Source: Hordeum vulgare subsp. vulgare (taxonomy: Eukaryota; Streptophyta; Magnoliopsida; Poales; Poaceae). Taken from it: a stretch of 64,000 bases of DNA. A model generated the notes under the pieces. It was given only the letters and a program-made list of their open reading frames with translations. It was not told the origin of the DNA and did not search any database. Location of the stretch: positions 435,579,529 through 435,643,528 of the forward strand of contig NC_058522.1 of the NCBI RefSeq assembly GCF_904849725.1, in the 5' to 3' direction. Within the stretch, counting starts at the first letter, position 1, and every line of letters begins with the position of its first letter. This document shows, piece after piece, positions 12,081 to 24,661 of the stretch. The position numbers and the translations under genes are program-made.

Positions 12081-12803
12081 CTATTTATTGGAGCAAGAAT
12101 CAACTAGCATAGGAAGGCAAAACAAGCATAGCTTCAAAAATTTCAACATATGGAGAGGAAGCTTGATAGTATTGTAATAAGTAGAAGCATATGATCCTCT
12201 CTCATAGTAATTTTCAGTAGCATCATGAATGAATTCAACAATATAACCAGCACCTAAAGCTTTCTTTTCATGATCTACAAGCATAGAAATTTTACTACTC
12301 TCCACATAAGGAAATCTATTCTCAAGAATAGTAGTGGGAGTATCATAAAAGACTTGAGCACTACAAATTGTGTCCACAATGAAAAAGCAAGGTTTAGCAA
12401 AGGGGTTTTCGAAAGTATGACAAGCTTTATCATCCCTCTTCTTCAAAGCATAAGTATCCTCACAATAATCATCATAGATAGGGGGCATGCTTTCATCAAA
12501 ATAATTTTGATCATTCAAAGTGGAAGAACTAAAAAGATCATCTTCATCAAATATAGCATCCCCAAGCTTGTGGCTTTGCATATCATTAGCATCATGGGTA
12601 TTCATAGAATTCATGCTAACAATATTGCAATCATGCTCATCGTTCACATATTCTATGCCAAGCATTCTATGTAATTCTTCTTTCAGCACTTGAGCACAAT
12701 TTTCCTTCCCATCATGCTCACGAAAGACATTGAAAAGATGGAGCATATGAGGCATCCTCAATTCCATTTTCTTGTAGTTTTCTAGCGAAAGAACAAGAAA
12801 CAA
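12081..12803 (-). CDS. ORF of unknown function in a non-autonomous gypsy element
   Basis: An uninterrupted 240-codon frame lies right after a tRNA-Asp primer site (12851-12867), where gag would be expected. It starts MFLVLSLENYKKMELRMPHM and is rich in Asp, Glu and His with no zinc knuckle, protease or polymerase motif. It resembles the short protein carried by many Triticeae non-autonomous Sabrina-type elements, whose role I do not know. It is followed by the non-coding block shared with domain B and preceded by LTR3. It is intact while its gag-pro neighbours carry stops, but the start choice (first Met versus the inner MELRMPHM) is open. Confidence 0.5.
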   Translation of the reverse strand: MFLVLSLENYKKMELRMPHMLHLFNVFREHDGKENCAQVLKEELHRMLGIEYVNDEHDCNIVSMNSMNTHDANDMQSHKLGDAIFDEDDLFSSSTLNDQNYFDESMPPIYDDYCEDTYALKKRDDKACHTFENPFAKPCFFIVDTICSAQVFYDTPTTILENRFPYVESSKISMLVDHEKKALGAGYIVEFIHDATENYYERGSYASTYYNTIKLPLHMLKFLKLCLFCLPMLVDSCSNK

Positions 12804-12850
12804 AAAGATTTGATTGCAAGATCTAAAGATATACCTTCAAGCGCTAACCT

Positions 12851-12867
12851 CCCCGGCAACGGCGCCA
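12851..12867 (-). other. primer-binding site (tRNA-Asp) next to LTR3
   Basis: The plus strand reads ccccggcaacggcgcca, an exact match to the tRNA-Asp 3' end, 10 bases inside LTR3. It shows that internal domain A is the downstream part of an element whose 5' LTR is LTR3. Confidence 0.88.
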
Positions 12868-12877
12868 TAAAAGAGCT

Positions 12878-14580
12878 TGATGTCTACTACGCAACCTTCT
12901 CCTTGTAGACGTTGTTGGGCCTCCAAGTGCAGAGGGTTGTAGGACAGTAGCAATTTTCCCTCAAGTGGGTGACCTAAGGTTTATCAATCTGCAGGAGGCG
13001 TAGGATGAATATGGTCTCTCTCAAGCAACCCTGCAACCAAATAACAAAGAGTCTCTTGTGTCCCCAACACACCTAATACAATGGTAACTTGTATAGGTGC
13101 ACTAGTTCTACGAAGAGATGGTGAAACAAGTGCAATATGGATGGTAGATATAGGTTTTTGTAATATGAAATTACAAAAACGGCAAGGTAACAAATGGTAA
13201 AAGTGAGCACGAACGGCATGGCAATGCGTGGAAACAAGGCCTAGGGTTCATACTTTCACTAGTGAAGTTCTCTCAACAATGATAACATAATTGGATCATA
13301 TAAGTAGCCCTCAACATGCAACAAAGAGTCACTCCAAAGTCACTAATAGCGGGGAACAAACAAAGAGATTATTGTCGGGTACGAAACCACCACAAAGTTA
13401 TTCTTTCTGATCGATCTATTCAAGAGTCTGTAGTAAAATAACACTAAGGATTTTCTTTCCGTTCGATCCATCATAGAGTTCGTACTAGAATAACACCTTA
13501 AGGTACATATCAACCAAGACCCTAATGTCACCTAGATACTCCATTGTCACCTCAAGTATCCGTGGGCAAGATTATACGATATGCATCACATAATCTCAGA
13601 ATCATCTATTCAACCAACACATATAACTTCAAAGAGTGCTCCAAAGTTTCTACCAGAGAGTCAAAACGTGTGCCAACCCCTGTGCATAGGTTCCCAATGT
13701 CACGAACCCGCAAGTTGATCACCAAAACATACATCAAGTACTCACATGAGTCCACATGTGCCAACCCATATGCATAGGTTCCCAATTGTCACAAACCCGC
13801 AAGTTGATCACATCAGATAGACACGTGCAAGACATACATCAAGTGTTCTCAAAGACTCAATCCGATAGGATAACTCCAAAGGGGAAACTCAATTCATTAC
13901 AAGAGGGAGAGGGGGGAGAACATCATAAGATCCAACTATAGTAGCAAAGCCCATGGTACATCGAGATCAAGACATCTCAAGTACACGAGAGAGAGAGATA
14001 AAACACATAGCTACTCGTACATACCCTCAGCCCCGAGGGAGAACTACTCCCTCCTCATCATGGAGATCGCCGGGATGATGAAGATGGCCATCGGAGATGG
14101 ATTCCCCCTCCGGCAGGGTGCCTGAACGGGCTCGAGATTGGTTTTTGGTGGCTACAGAGGCTTGCGGCGGCAAAACTCCCGATCTAGGTTTCTTTTTGGG
14201 GGTTTCTAAATTTATAGGAATTTATGGCGGTGGAATTGCATCAGTTGGGCCCACGAGGAGGTCACAAGCCTGCGCGCCACCACCGGGGGGGTGGTGGCGG
14301 CGTGAGGGCTTGTGACTCCCTCGTGGCCCATCTGGCCTTCTCCCAAAGCTTCGGGGGTCTCTTTTGGTCCAAAAAATCATCATAAAGTTTCATTCCATTT
14401 GGACTCCGTCTGAAAATGGGCCAAAAACACGGAAAAACAGAAACTGGCACTTGGCACTGAGTTAATAGGTTAGTCCCAAAAAAGATATAAAATAGCATAT
14501 TCATGCATATAAAACATCCAAAGTTGACAAGATAATAGCATGGAACCATCAAAAATTATAGATACGTTGGAGACGTATCA
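12878..14580 (-). repeat. array LTR3, Sabrina-type
   Basis: This 1703-bp LTR has TG...CA ends (tgatgtctactacgc at 12878, acgtatca at 14580). Its left end differs from LTR1, LTR2 and LTR4 (tgatgtctac instead of tgctact), while its right end is of the common TGATACGTC type. It therefore belongs to a related but distinct family, so the array is a mosaic. It serves both as 3' LTR of domain B and 5' LTR of domain A. Confidence 0.8.
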
Positions 14581-17394
14581 AGCATCCCCAAGCTTAACTC
14601 CTACTTGTCCTCGAGTAGGGAAGTGATAAAGAATGAATTTTTGATGTTGCATGCTACCTAGCATAGTTGTCCTTTGTAACTTCTCTTATGTGACGTGAAT
14701 GTTCAGATCCATTAGATTCAAAACAATAGTTTGCTATTGACGTGGAAACAATAATAATTCAAGCAAACTAGCAAGGTAATCATGAACTTTCAAAATAACA
14801 AGGCCAAAAGAAAGTTATCCCTACAAAAGCATATAGTCTGGCTATGCTCTATCATCATTGCACAATGAATTTAAATCATGCACAACCCCAGTATTGGCCA
14901 AGTAATTGTTTCACACCTTTACTTTCTCAAACCTTTTCAACTCTCACGCAATACATGAGCGTGAGCCATGGTTTTAGCACTATAAGTGGTGTGGAGTGTG
15001 GTGGAGGTTGCAAGACAAAAAGGAGAAGATAGTCACATTAACTAGGCATATCAATGAGTTGTGGAGATGCTCATCAATAGATATCAATGTGAATGAGTAG
15101 GGATTGCCATACAAATGATGCACTAGAGCTAAGAGTATGTGGAAGCTCTTAAAGAAAACTAGTGGGTGTGCATCCAACTTGCTTGCTCACGAAGACCTAA
15201 GGCAATTTTGAGGAAGCCTATCATTGGAATATACAAGCCAAGTTATATAATGAAGATTTTCCCACTAGCTATATGGTGGTGACAAAACGAGAGACTCTCA
15301 ATCATGAAGATCATGGTGCTTAATATGCACAAGTGTGGAAAAAGTGGTAGCATTGTCCCTTCTCTCTTTTTCTCTCATTTTTTTTGGTGGGCTCTTCGGC
15401 CTCTTTTTTTATTTTTTTTATTTTTTGGTGGGCTTCTTCGGCCTCTTTTATTTCCTCACATGGGACAATGCTCCATCAATGATGATCATCACACTTTCAA
15501 CTCAAAACTTAGAGCAACAATGACTATATGGAATGCCTTCGGTAGTGTACCGTGGCAATGATCTAGCATGGCATAGACATTAATGGAAACATCATGCTAG
15601 CTATCTTACGATCATGCAATGGCAATGTAGATGTGGTGGCACATGTCATGGTGGTAGTTGCATGGCAATATATCTCGGAATGACTTTGAAAAATCCATAG
15701 TAGGTAGGTATGGTGGCTGTTTTGAGGGAGGCTAATGGTGGGTTTTGTGCATCGGCGAAAGTTGCACGGCACTAAGAAGATAGTGATGGTGGAAGGTGAA
15801 AGTGCATATAAACCATGGACTCAACATTAGTCATTAAGAACTCATATACTTGTTGCAAAAGTTTTATTAGTAACCGAAACAAAAGCATTCAACGCATACT
15901 CCTAGGGGAAGGGTTGGTAGGTATAAACCATCGCGCGGTCCCGGCCGCCACACAAAGGATGACAATCAAAAGACTAATCATGCTCAGACTTCATCACATA
16001 GCGGTTCACCATACATGCATGCTATGGGAATCACTAACTTCAACACAAGTATTTCTGGATCCACAACACCTTAATAGCATAACTTCAATATTACCACAAC
16101 CACAACTCAAAACTAATTGAGATGAATCAAACTTCTCTAACTATCCAATGCACATGAAGGTGGAAGTTTTCATACCCTTTGGATAACTACCCCTTTTGAG
16201 ACTACTTTAAAAGCATAGATCAACTACGAAGCCACGCACCGTTGTGCTCCAAAGATATAAGTTAAGCACATAGAGCAAAAGTATCTAGCTCAAAAGATAT
16301 AAGTGAAGCACATGTGAGCTGAATTGTCTACCAAAGGATATAAGTGAAGCTCGACAAAATCACGGTGAGTGCATGTCTCTCTATCTAGGTGTGTAGCAAG
16401 GATGATTGTGACACAACAAAAATAAAATACTCCTACGATACAAGACGCTCCAAGCAAAAACACATAGCATGTGGTGAATAAAAATATAGCCCCAAGTAAC
16501 GTTACCGATGGATAGAAGACGAGAGAGGGGATGCCTTCCCGGGGCATCCCCAAGCTTAGGCTTTTACGGCATCCTTGAATCTCTTGGGGTGCCTTGGGCA
16601 TCCCCAAGCTTGAGCTCTTGCCACTCTTTATCTCTTTGTCCATAATAACTTCACCCAAAACTTGAAAACTTCACAACACGAAACTTAAACAGAAACTCGT
16701 GATAACATTAGTATGAGAAAGCAAACCACCACTTCCTTAGGTACTGTAGCAAACTTAAATTCTACTTGTGCTGATCTTGGCTTACTGTATTTTAAATCTT
16801 CCATGGCTAATACCCCCCCCCCCGATACTATCCATAGTTTCATCAAAATAAGCAACCAACACAACAAAAACAGAATCTGTTAACAGCAGACCAGTCTGTA
16901 GCAATATGTATATTTCGTATACTTATGGAACTTCACAAATTCTAAAAACTTACGACAGTCTGAAGAATTTGCGTAGAAATTAGCAGCAAAAAGAATCAAC
17001 TCAAAAGCTCTTACAGAAAAAAATGAAAATTCTTTCCGTGAGCAGAAAGTTTCTGTCTTTTCCAGCATGACCAAACGATCATCCCCAAGACTAATCATAA
17101 CGGTTTTGCTTGGCACAAACGCAAAAAGAAACACAAAAAACACAATCATAACATAATTATGAAAGTGTGGAAAACAAAAAACAGAAAGAAAAAGGATAGA
17201 TTCGTTGGGTTGCCTCCCAACAAGCGCTTTTGTTTAACACCCTTAGCTAGGCAAAGGTGATGGAATCACATATAGTTATCTTTGGTGCTCAAACCATAAG
17301 TATCCCTCATCATAGATTCATAAGGCAATCTTATTTTCTTTCTAGGAAAGTGCTCCATGCCCTTCTTCAAAGGAAATTGAAATCTAATATTCCC
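14581..17394 (-). other. array internal domain B, non-coding 3' region with polypurine tract
   Basis: Next to LTR3 the minus strand reads aagcttggggatgct, the polypurine tract that primes plus-strand synthesis. The following 2.8 kb hold no supported gene. They contain a T-rich run near 15360-15430 and a block collinear with domain A (16004-17280). Motifs of the form catccccaagctt recur at about 16544 and 16599. Confidence 0.7.
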
Positions 17395-20300
17395 TTACTT
17401 CATATCGATGATAGCACCAATAGTCCTTAGGAAAGGTCTACCAAGAATAATGGGACATGAAGGATTCCAATCTATGTCAAGTACAATGAAATCCACGGGT
17501 ACATAGTTCTTATTTGCAACAATAAGAACATCATCGATCCTTCCCATGGGTTTCTTGATAGTAGAATTGTAGCGACCCGACTCAAAACAAGTCAAGCCTC
17601 TGTGTATCTGTGCCATCCCTGGATCAGTATGCTGGCACACACAGTACATCAATGTATATATCAAAGTGCAATCACATGTAAATAACGTAAAACTGATATA
17701 TACCTCTAAATCTCAGCGGAAACAGTCAAGGGAGTGGAGTCCTAATAAACACCAACGGCAAGTTGAGTGCAGACCGTAACCCTGAATCGTATTCTTACTC
17801 GTCGAAGAAAGTATCTGCAACATAAGACATTGCAGCCGTGTAGGTCAGCATATTGAATATGCCGGCAAGTCACAAAAGAGAGGGGTAAAAATATCATCTA
17901 TACTATATGCATATATGGCAGGTGGGGCTGTAAGTTTTTAGCGGAAAGCAAAGTTTTCTCCTACAACAAGAGAGGGACTAAAAGCAAAAATATTACTACA
18001 TTGTTGGTTGTTAATGAGCTGGTTCCGCCAACCAGTTCTCATACCCAAGTTATCAATATTACCCACATCAAATATATATAATGGTGTTGAGAATTCCTGA
18101 TAGTTTCAGTTCCTTCGACTCAAGTTGTCCATGACCGTGGACACGGCTAATCGATTAGGTTTGAGTACTCTGTAGAGTTTTGCACATGTTCCCCACAAGA
18201 TTTGATCGCCTCCGAGTATGTCCTCGCACTTCAGGGTGTTTGAAGACTGGATGATCAAAACGGGTCCCTTTGATCCCCTATCGGTGCCCATCCAATCCTA
18301 CCGTTCTTCTACATCTGCTAGCATCGCCTGTCGAGAGTCGCCACGTTGTCCAACCAAGCCAGAGCCCATAATGACTTGTGGCTATGCAGGTAAGCCTTGG
18401 GTCTTGAAACCTCCGTCCATCACTTCGAGCCTGGGTGAAGCTTTCCGCAAGATGTCATGGCGCTTCCCCATGCATCCTGGGTCGTCCACTGGTTTCTCCA
18501 CGGAGCTCATCTAAACTGTCCTTCACCCAGAAGTATATTTTGTTCTGAGGTCTTGCAAGTCTTGGAGTTCTTCAGGTCTTGATTATTAAGTTCTCACAAC
18601 ACTCATGGTAAACACTCAACCAAAACCCCGTCTACTAGGAGCATAGCATAATCACGTCCCGGCCAAAGTAACAAGGGGGTGGGTGCCTACCACATGATAC
18701 TACATCAAGATCCAAAATTTCCAAGTACCTACTTTGCATGCAATTGGGTGAAGAAAGGTAGAACTACAATGCATATAAAACATAGGTATTAATATGCTCA
18801 ACGTGACTTGCCTGGTGAGGTTGATGAAGAAGAATTATCATTCTCGAGAAATAACTTGATATAACTATTCGTCACTCTACGATGAAATATATATAAGCAA
18901 ACATAGTATTCACATAAGCACTCACACTATCAATCATTCTAGCAATCAAATAACAAACAATAATAAAAGTTGATGCAATCAAAATCAATAAGAGAGAGCG
19001 GATAAGAATCCAAAGGAAAATTCAAAGAAAACTAGGGAGTCTTCTACTACATCAAACACTAAATAGTTTTTGTTCTAACTGAAAGATAAAACACTAAAAT
19101 AGTGAAATAACAGAGAATAAAATATAAATTTAACTGAGATAAAATAAAGTATTTTTCATAAAACTATTTGAAAGTATTTTCAAATGGGAGTAAACTAGTA
19201 GGGAAATCAATTGCAAGTTATTAGAGAACTAGAATTGCTTTCATGATAACAAATAAAAAGAAAATTTTGTTTTTGTTGAAAACTTATGTTCACTAACAGA
19301 AAACAAAATATAAACTTTCTCAAGTATAAAAGAAACTAATTTAAAAACAAAAATAGAAAAAGAAATAGTTATAATCCTAAAAGAACTAAAACAGAATCTG
19401 TTTTGGTAAAAAACCCAAGTAAAAATATTTAAAAAAAATTGAAACTTAAAATACTGAAAGATATGATCAATAGGAAACAGTAGCAAAAATAATTAATTTA
19501 AAAGCTATTTTTAAACTCCTGGTATAAGCAAAACAAGAGTTAAACCAAATCTGATCTAATTCAAATTTTATAAATCCAAACACAGTCAAATTATATGTTT
19601 TCGTAAACTACAAGAAAATTGTGATCTAACGCAAAAATAATCAACTTCATTGGACTTCTAGATTAAAAGATATAAGGGAAACAAAATTGGAACTCGTTCT
19701 CTTTCGGAAACAAAAACTGAAAAGGATAAAAATGAAAAAGTGACATGGCGGATCCTGATTGGTTGTCGGGTGTGCGCGTTTTTGGCTATCTAGAGGGCCA
19801 CCGCAAACTAACCAAACCGCGTCAGCTAACTAACTAAATAAAAATAAACCGCTGGTTCTTTTAAAAGAACCGAAGAGGTATCCCCTCTCTAATCTACACC
19901 GTCTATTAGAGATCTAAGGGTGGGAGTAAAATAGGAGAGAGAGAGGAGGAGGAACTTACCGTGCTCCAGGAAGAAGAACGGCGGCTCTTGGCAGGCCGAC
20001 GTGAAGGTGGCGGGGAGGGCGCTCCGGCGAGGAAGAACGGCGGCGGAGGGAGGGAGCGGCCGGCGGGGGAAGGCCACGATGGGGAGGAAGGTTCCCAGGG
20101 GCGACGGGGCAGCTCCTGGGCGACAGGGGCTCTCCTGGCGAGCTCCTGTGCTTCGGTCCAGACAGGGAAGTCCGGCTTGTGGGGGTGGTGGCGTCGGGCG
20201 AGGAAACGGAGATTTTTTTAGGGGAATGGAAAGAGGAGGCCGAGGGGATTCTTATAGGGGTGGTGGGAGGTGCGGGGAGGCAAGGAATCTCACGAATCCC

Positions 20301-22767
20301 GGAGAGGAAGATTCGTGGAAGGTGTGTGCCATGGAGAGGGACAGAAATGAACGTGAGGAAGAAGAAGGTATGGATTGGGCCAGATTCGTTTCCTAACGTG
20401 GCCGAGGTACTTTCCTAATAAAAGTGATTTCTTTCTTTTTTATTATAATAGGAAGTAAAACATAAAAAGGAAAATAAATATAACTCCAAATATAGAAGTA
20501 TTATATATCAAAATTCTCAGAAAAATATTTCTCATCACGTGGGCATTTTATTTTTCAGAAAATAAAAATTTATTTTTCTAAAAAAAATCCAATAAAGCCC
20601 AAATTTTGTCTTTAAAAAATTTGGCACTCTTTTTCTACTAACCTTTTTTTTGGGTGTCATCTTACCTCCTCTCTTTTTTGCTTGGCAAGTATATTGTCAG
20701 GAAAATTTTGTGGTTGAAATCTTGTGCCAAAATAATTCGAATCAAATATCAAAATAAATTCAAATGCCACCTTGATTCAAATTCTTTATAGTTGAAGAAG
20801 TCATGCTATCTTCTCTCACTGTTTTTACATCTATGAATTTGAATTCACAGGAAAAAGGGGAAAGTCATTTTATTCCCTCTCATTCAATTTTTTTTTAAGT
20901 TTCAAATTTCCCTCAAGTTTCAATCAATAAAACAAACAAACAATCAATCTAATAATTATATTAACATTCCAAAATTTGGGATGTTACAAGAATCCGCAAG
21001 ATGCAAATTAAGAGAACACTCTTTAATCTCATGAAAACCAAGAATATCACATAATGACTTTGGAATCGCGGAAACACTAGCACCCAAATCACACAAAGCA
21101 TTGCACTCATAGTTTTTTATCTTGATTTTGATAGTAGGTTCCCACTCATCATGAAGTTTTCTAGGTATAGAGACTTCTAGTTCGAGCTTCTCTTGAAGAG
21201 ATTTCATCATAGCATCTACGATATGCGCGGTAAAGGTTTGGCTTTGCCTATAAGCATGTGGAGAGTTTGCAATGGATTGCATCAAAGAAATGCATTCAAA
21301 CAAGGAGCAATTATCATAATTGAATTCCTTGAAATCCAAAGTGGGAGTTCCATTACTACCCAAAATTTTTATTTCTTCTACTCCACTCTCCACACCTTTA
21401 TCATCAAGATAGGTGGACTCCGAATCATTGGGGCGTTTTTCAACCAAAGTGGATTCATATCCAGCCCCTCCATCAAAAGGTTTGACACATGGAAACAAAG
21501 ATTCAAGAGGAGACACACCAAGCACTTTAAGATCTTCGTGATTTGCATCACTAGAACGCACCCTTTTAAACCATTCATGCCTAGCGCGAATTTGGGCGGT
21601 TCTTTCTTTGCTCTCATTCATGGAGACACGCATAGCTTTCAAAGTTTCATCCAAGTTGACCTTGGGAGGAGTGCATCTAACTTTCAAAGCATCAATAACA
21701 CAAGACATCCTATCAACGCTCTTAGCCAAATCGTCTATTTTGAGTAGTTTTTCCTCTATGGACGCATTGAAAATCTTTTGAGAGTTGATGAACTCTTTGA
21801 TATTACTCTCTAAATCAGAGGGTAATTTGTTGTGATTTCCATAAGTGTTATTGTAGGAATTGCCATAATTGTTAGAAGAGTTACTAGGAAAAGGCCTAGG
21901 AACATAGTTTCCTCTAAAAGCATTGTTGTTGCCAAAATTGTTCCTACCAACAAAATTCACGTCCAAGCTAGCGTTGCTACTCTCAATCAAGGAAGATAGT
22001 GGCATGTCATTAGGATCTACAGTAGCGTTTCTACTAGCAACCAAATTCATCAACTCATCCATCTTAGCACTAAGCGAGTTAATCTCTTCTATAACGTGTA
22101 GCTTTTTGCTAGCAGGCGACCTTTCAGTGTGCCACTGAGAGTAGTTGGTCATGATATTGTCTAGGGGTTTTGTAGCGTCTCCTAACGTGATTTCCATGAA
22201 CGTTCCACCTCAGGCGGAGTCCAAGATATTGCGAGAAGCAAAATTCAAGCCAGCGTAAAAGATTTGTATAATCATCCACAAACTCAAGCCATGAGGGGGA
22301 CAATTTCTAATCATAAGCTTCATCCTCTCCCAAGATTGTGCAACGTGTTCATGATCAAGTTGCTTGAAATTCATGATATCGTTACGTAAGGAGATGATCT
22401 TAGCCGGCGGAAAATACTTGGATATGTAAGCATCTTTGCACTTATCCCAAGAATCAATACTATTTTTAGGCAAAGAAGAAAACCAAGTTTTTGCGCGATC
22501 TCGCAACAAGAAAGGAAAAAGTTTCAACTTAATCACGTCATTATCCACATCTCTTTTCTTCTGCATATCACAAAGCTCAATGAAGCCATTGAGATGGGAT
22601 GCGACATCTTCACTAGGAAGGCCAGAGAATTGCTCTTTCATAACAAGATTCAGCAAAGCAGCGTTGATTTCATACGATTCCGCACTAGTGGCGGGAGCAA
22701 TCGGAGTACTAATAAAATCATTATTATTGGTACTCAAGAAGTCGCAAAGTTTGGTGTTTTCAGCCAT
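17395..22767 (-). pseudogene. array domain B gag-protease, split by a solo LTR
   Basis: Gag starts at 22767 (MAENTKLCDFLSTNNND) and includes the Gag fold (RAKTWFSSLPKNSIDSWDKC, MIRNCPPHGLSLW). A TGA at about 22208 replaces the serine codon present in domain C. The frame resumes at 22197 through a low-complexity Asn/Ser region and reaches the protease motif CDLGASVSAIPKSLCDILG near 21080. A 3421-bp LTR insertion (17568-20988) separates this from the C-terminal half at 17567-17395, which has PIILGRPFLRTIGAIIDMK and then a TAA where domain C has a Glu codon. No reverse transcriptase follows, so even before decay this was a non-autonomous gag-pro element. Confidence 0.8.
17568..20988. mobile_element. 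long solo LTR (TGTAGCGACCC...GATGTTACA)
   Basis: Insertion of 3421 bp inside the array's protease gene, flanked by perfect AGAAT duplications (17563-17567 and 20989-20993). The interrupted gene reads straight across once one copy is removed, as the parallel sequence at about 25620-25635 shows. Ends are TG...CA. I see no second copy of the terminal sequence, primer site or coding domain, so a solo LTR with a long LTR is the best reading. It is AT-rich on the right side with a GC-rich block near 19,970-20,300 that yields a spurious Gly/Arg-rich frame. Family not named. Confidence 0.82.
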
Positions 22768-23002
22768 GATGACTTCAACAAACAAACAAACACACAAGCA
22801 AGCAAGAAAAATGGCAAAGGAAAACGGCAAAAGCCAAAAGGCAAGAGAAAACGGCAAAGGAGAAAGGCAAAAGAAAACGGCAAAGGAGAAAGGCAAATGA
22901 AAACGGCAAATGTGAAGTGGGGGAGAGGAAAACGAGAGGCAACTGGCAAAAAAGTAAATGCAAGAGATGAGTTTGTGAGACCTACTTGGATAGATCTCTC
23001 CT

Positions 23003-23019
23003 CCCCGGCAACGGCGCCA
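23003..23019 (-). other. primer-binding site (tRNA-Asp) next to LTR2
   Basis: Exact ccccggcaacggcgcca on the plus strand, 10 bases inside LTR2. Degenerate versions of the same stretch (ccaacggtgcca near 23051, cagcaacggcacca near 23092) follow inside the LTR end. Confidence 0.85.
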
Positions 23020-23029
23020 GAAATACTTC

Positions 23030-24661
23030 TGCTACTGCAACAAAAGACCTTCCAACGGTGCCAGAAATAGGAGTGTTGCTTGATACTCCTCAGCAACGGC
23101 ACCAGGAATCCTTCTGCTACGGCTACGCCTTAAGGGACTTTCTAGGCAAATATGCAAAGGATTTCCCCCGTGGCCTTGGAGCCTTGCGTTGGTGTTCCCT
23201 CGAAGCGGAAAGGTGATGTAGCACAGCAGTGGTAAGTATTTCCCTCAGTTTGAGAACCAAGGTATCGATACAGTGAAGGAGTATCACAAGTGCCTGCACA
23301 AACACAAAAAGCTTGCTCCCAACACTATGAAGGGTTGTCAATCCCTTATAGATTGTTCACCAAGTGAGAACTGAAAGCAACAAAGTAACAAAGCAAAGTA
23401 AAAGCGAAAGTGGAAACGATATATGTGAATAGACCCGGGGGCCGTAGTGTTTACTAGTGGCTTCTCTCATGAAAGCAAGTAGATGGTGGGTGAAAAAATT
23501 ACTGTCGAGCAATTGATAGAACCGCGCAAAGTCGTGACGTCTTCTATGGCAATGATTATATCTATAGGCATCACGTCCAAAACAAGTAGACCGATACTTT
23601 CTGCATCTACTACTATTACTCCACACGTCGACCGCTATCCAGCATGCATCTAGTGTATTAAGTCCAAAAGAACAGAGTAACGCCTTAAGCAAGATGACAT
23701 GATGTAGATGGACAATCTCATATCTACGACAGAGCCCACCTTGTTACCCTTGATGGCAACTACACGATGTGTGCCTTGCTGCCCCTACTGTCACTGGGAA
23801 AGGTCACCACACGGTAAGAACCCAAAACCAAGCACTCCTCCCATTGCAAGAATCATAGATCTAGTTGCCCAGAAAAAACCCAAGACTCGGAGAGACTTAC
23901 AAGGATATCAAATCATGCATATAAGAAATCAGAAAACACTCAAATATATATCATAGATAATCTGATCACAAATCCACAATTCATCGGATCTCGACAAACA
24001 CACCGCCAAAGAAGATTACATCGGATAGATCTCCATGAAGATCATGGAGAACTTTGTATTGAAGATCCAAGAGAGAGAAGAAGCCATCTAGCTACTAACT
24101 ACGGACCCGTAGGTCTAAAGTGAACTACTCACGAGTCATTGGAGGGGCGATGATGATGATGAAGAGGCCCTCCAACTCCAAAGTCCCCTCCGGCAGGGCA
24201 CCGGGAAGGGTCTCCACATGAGATCTCGCGGAAACGGAAGCTTGCGGCGGCAGAAAAGTATTTTCGTGGATCCCTTGAATTTTTTCTGATTTTTAGGGAA
24301 TATATAGGCGCAAGATCTAGGTCACGGGGGCACCAGGGAGGCCACAAGCCTACCCACAGCCGCCCCTTGGTGGCGGAGTGGGGGCTTGTGGGCTCCCTGT
24401 AGCCCTCCTGGCTTGGCCCACAAGCCCCCTGATCTTCTTTCGTTCGGGAAAAAATCATTTCGGGGATTTTATTCCATTTGGACTCTGTTCCAAAATCATA
24501 TCTGAAAAGAGCCAAAAACACAGAAAAAATAGGAACTGGCACTTGGCACTGAATTAATAAGTTAGTCCCAAAAAAGATATAAAAGGTACATAAAACAACC
24601 AAAGATGACAAGATAACAACATGAAACCATCAAAAAATATAGATACGTTTGAGACGTATCA
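23030..24661 (-). repeat. array LTR2, shared between domains C and B
   Basis: This 1632-bp LTR has TG...CA ends (tgctactgcaac at 23030, gagacgtatca ending 24661). It is collinear with LTR1 except that its left end holds about 100 bases of reiterated primer-site-like sequence. On the minus strand it is the 3' LTR of domain C and the 5' LTR of domain B. Confidence 0.8.

Noticed and set aside
20001..20396. 131-codon Gly/Arg-rich frame
   Set aside because: It lies in the GC-rich block of the solo LTR at 17568-20988 and has no motif. It is treated as a composition artefact.
21193..21747. 184-codon plus-strand frame
   Set aside because: It is the antisense shadow of the gag-protease gene on the minus strand, and a similar shadow occurs at 25912-26382 in the duplicated domain C.
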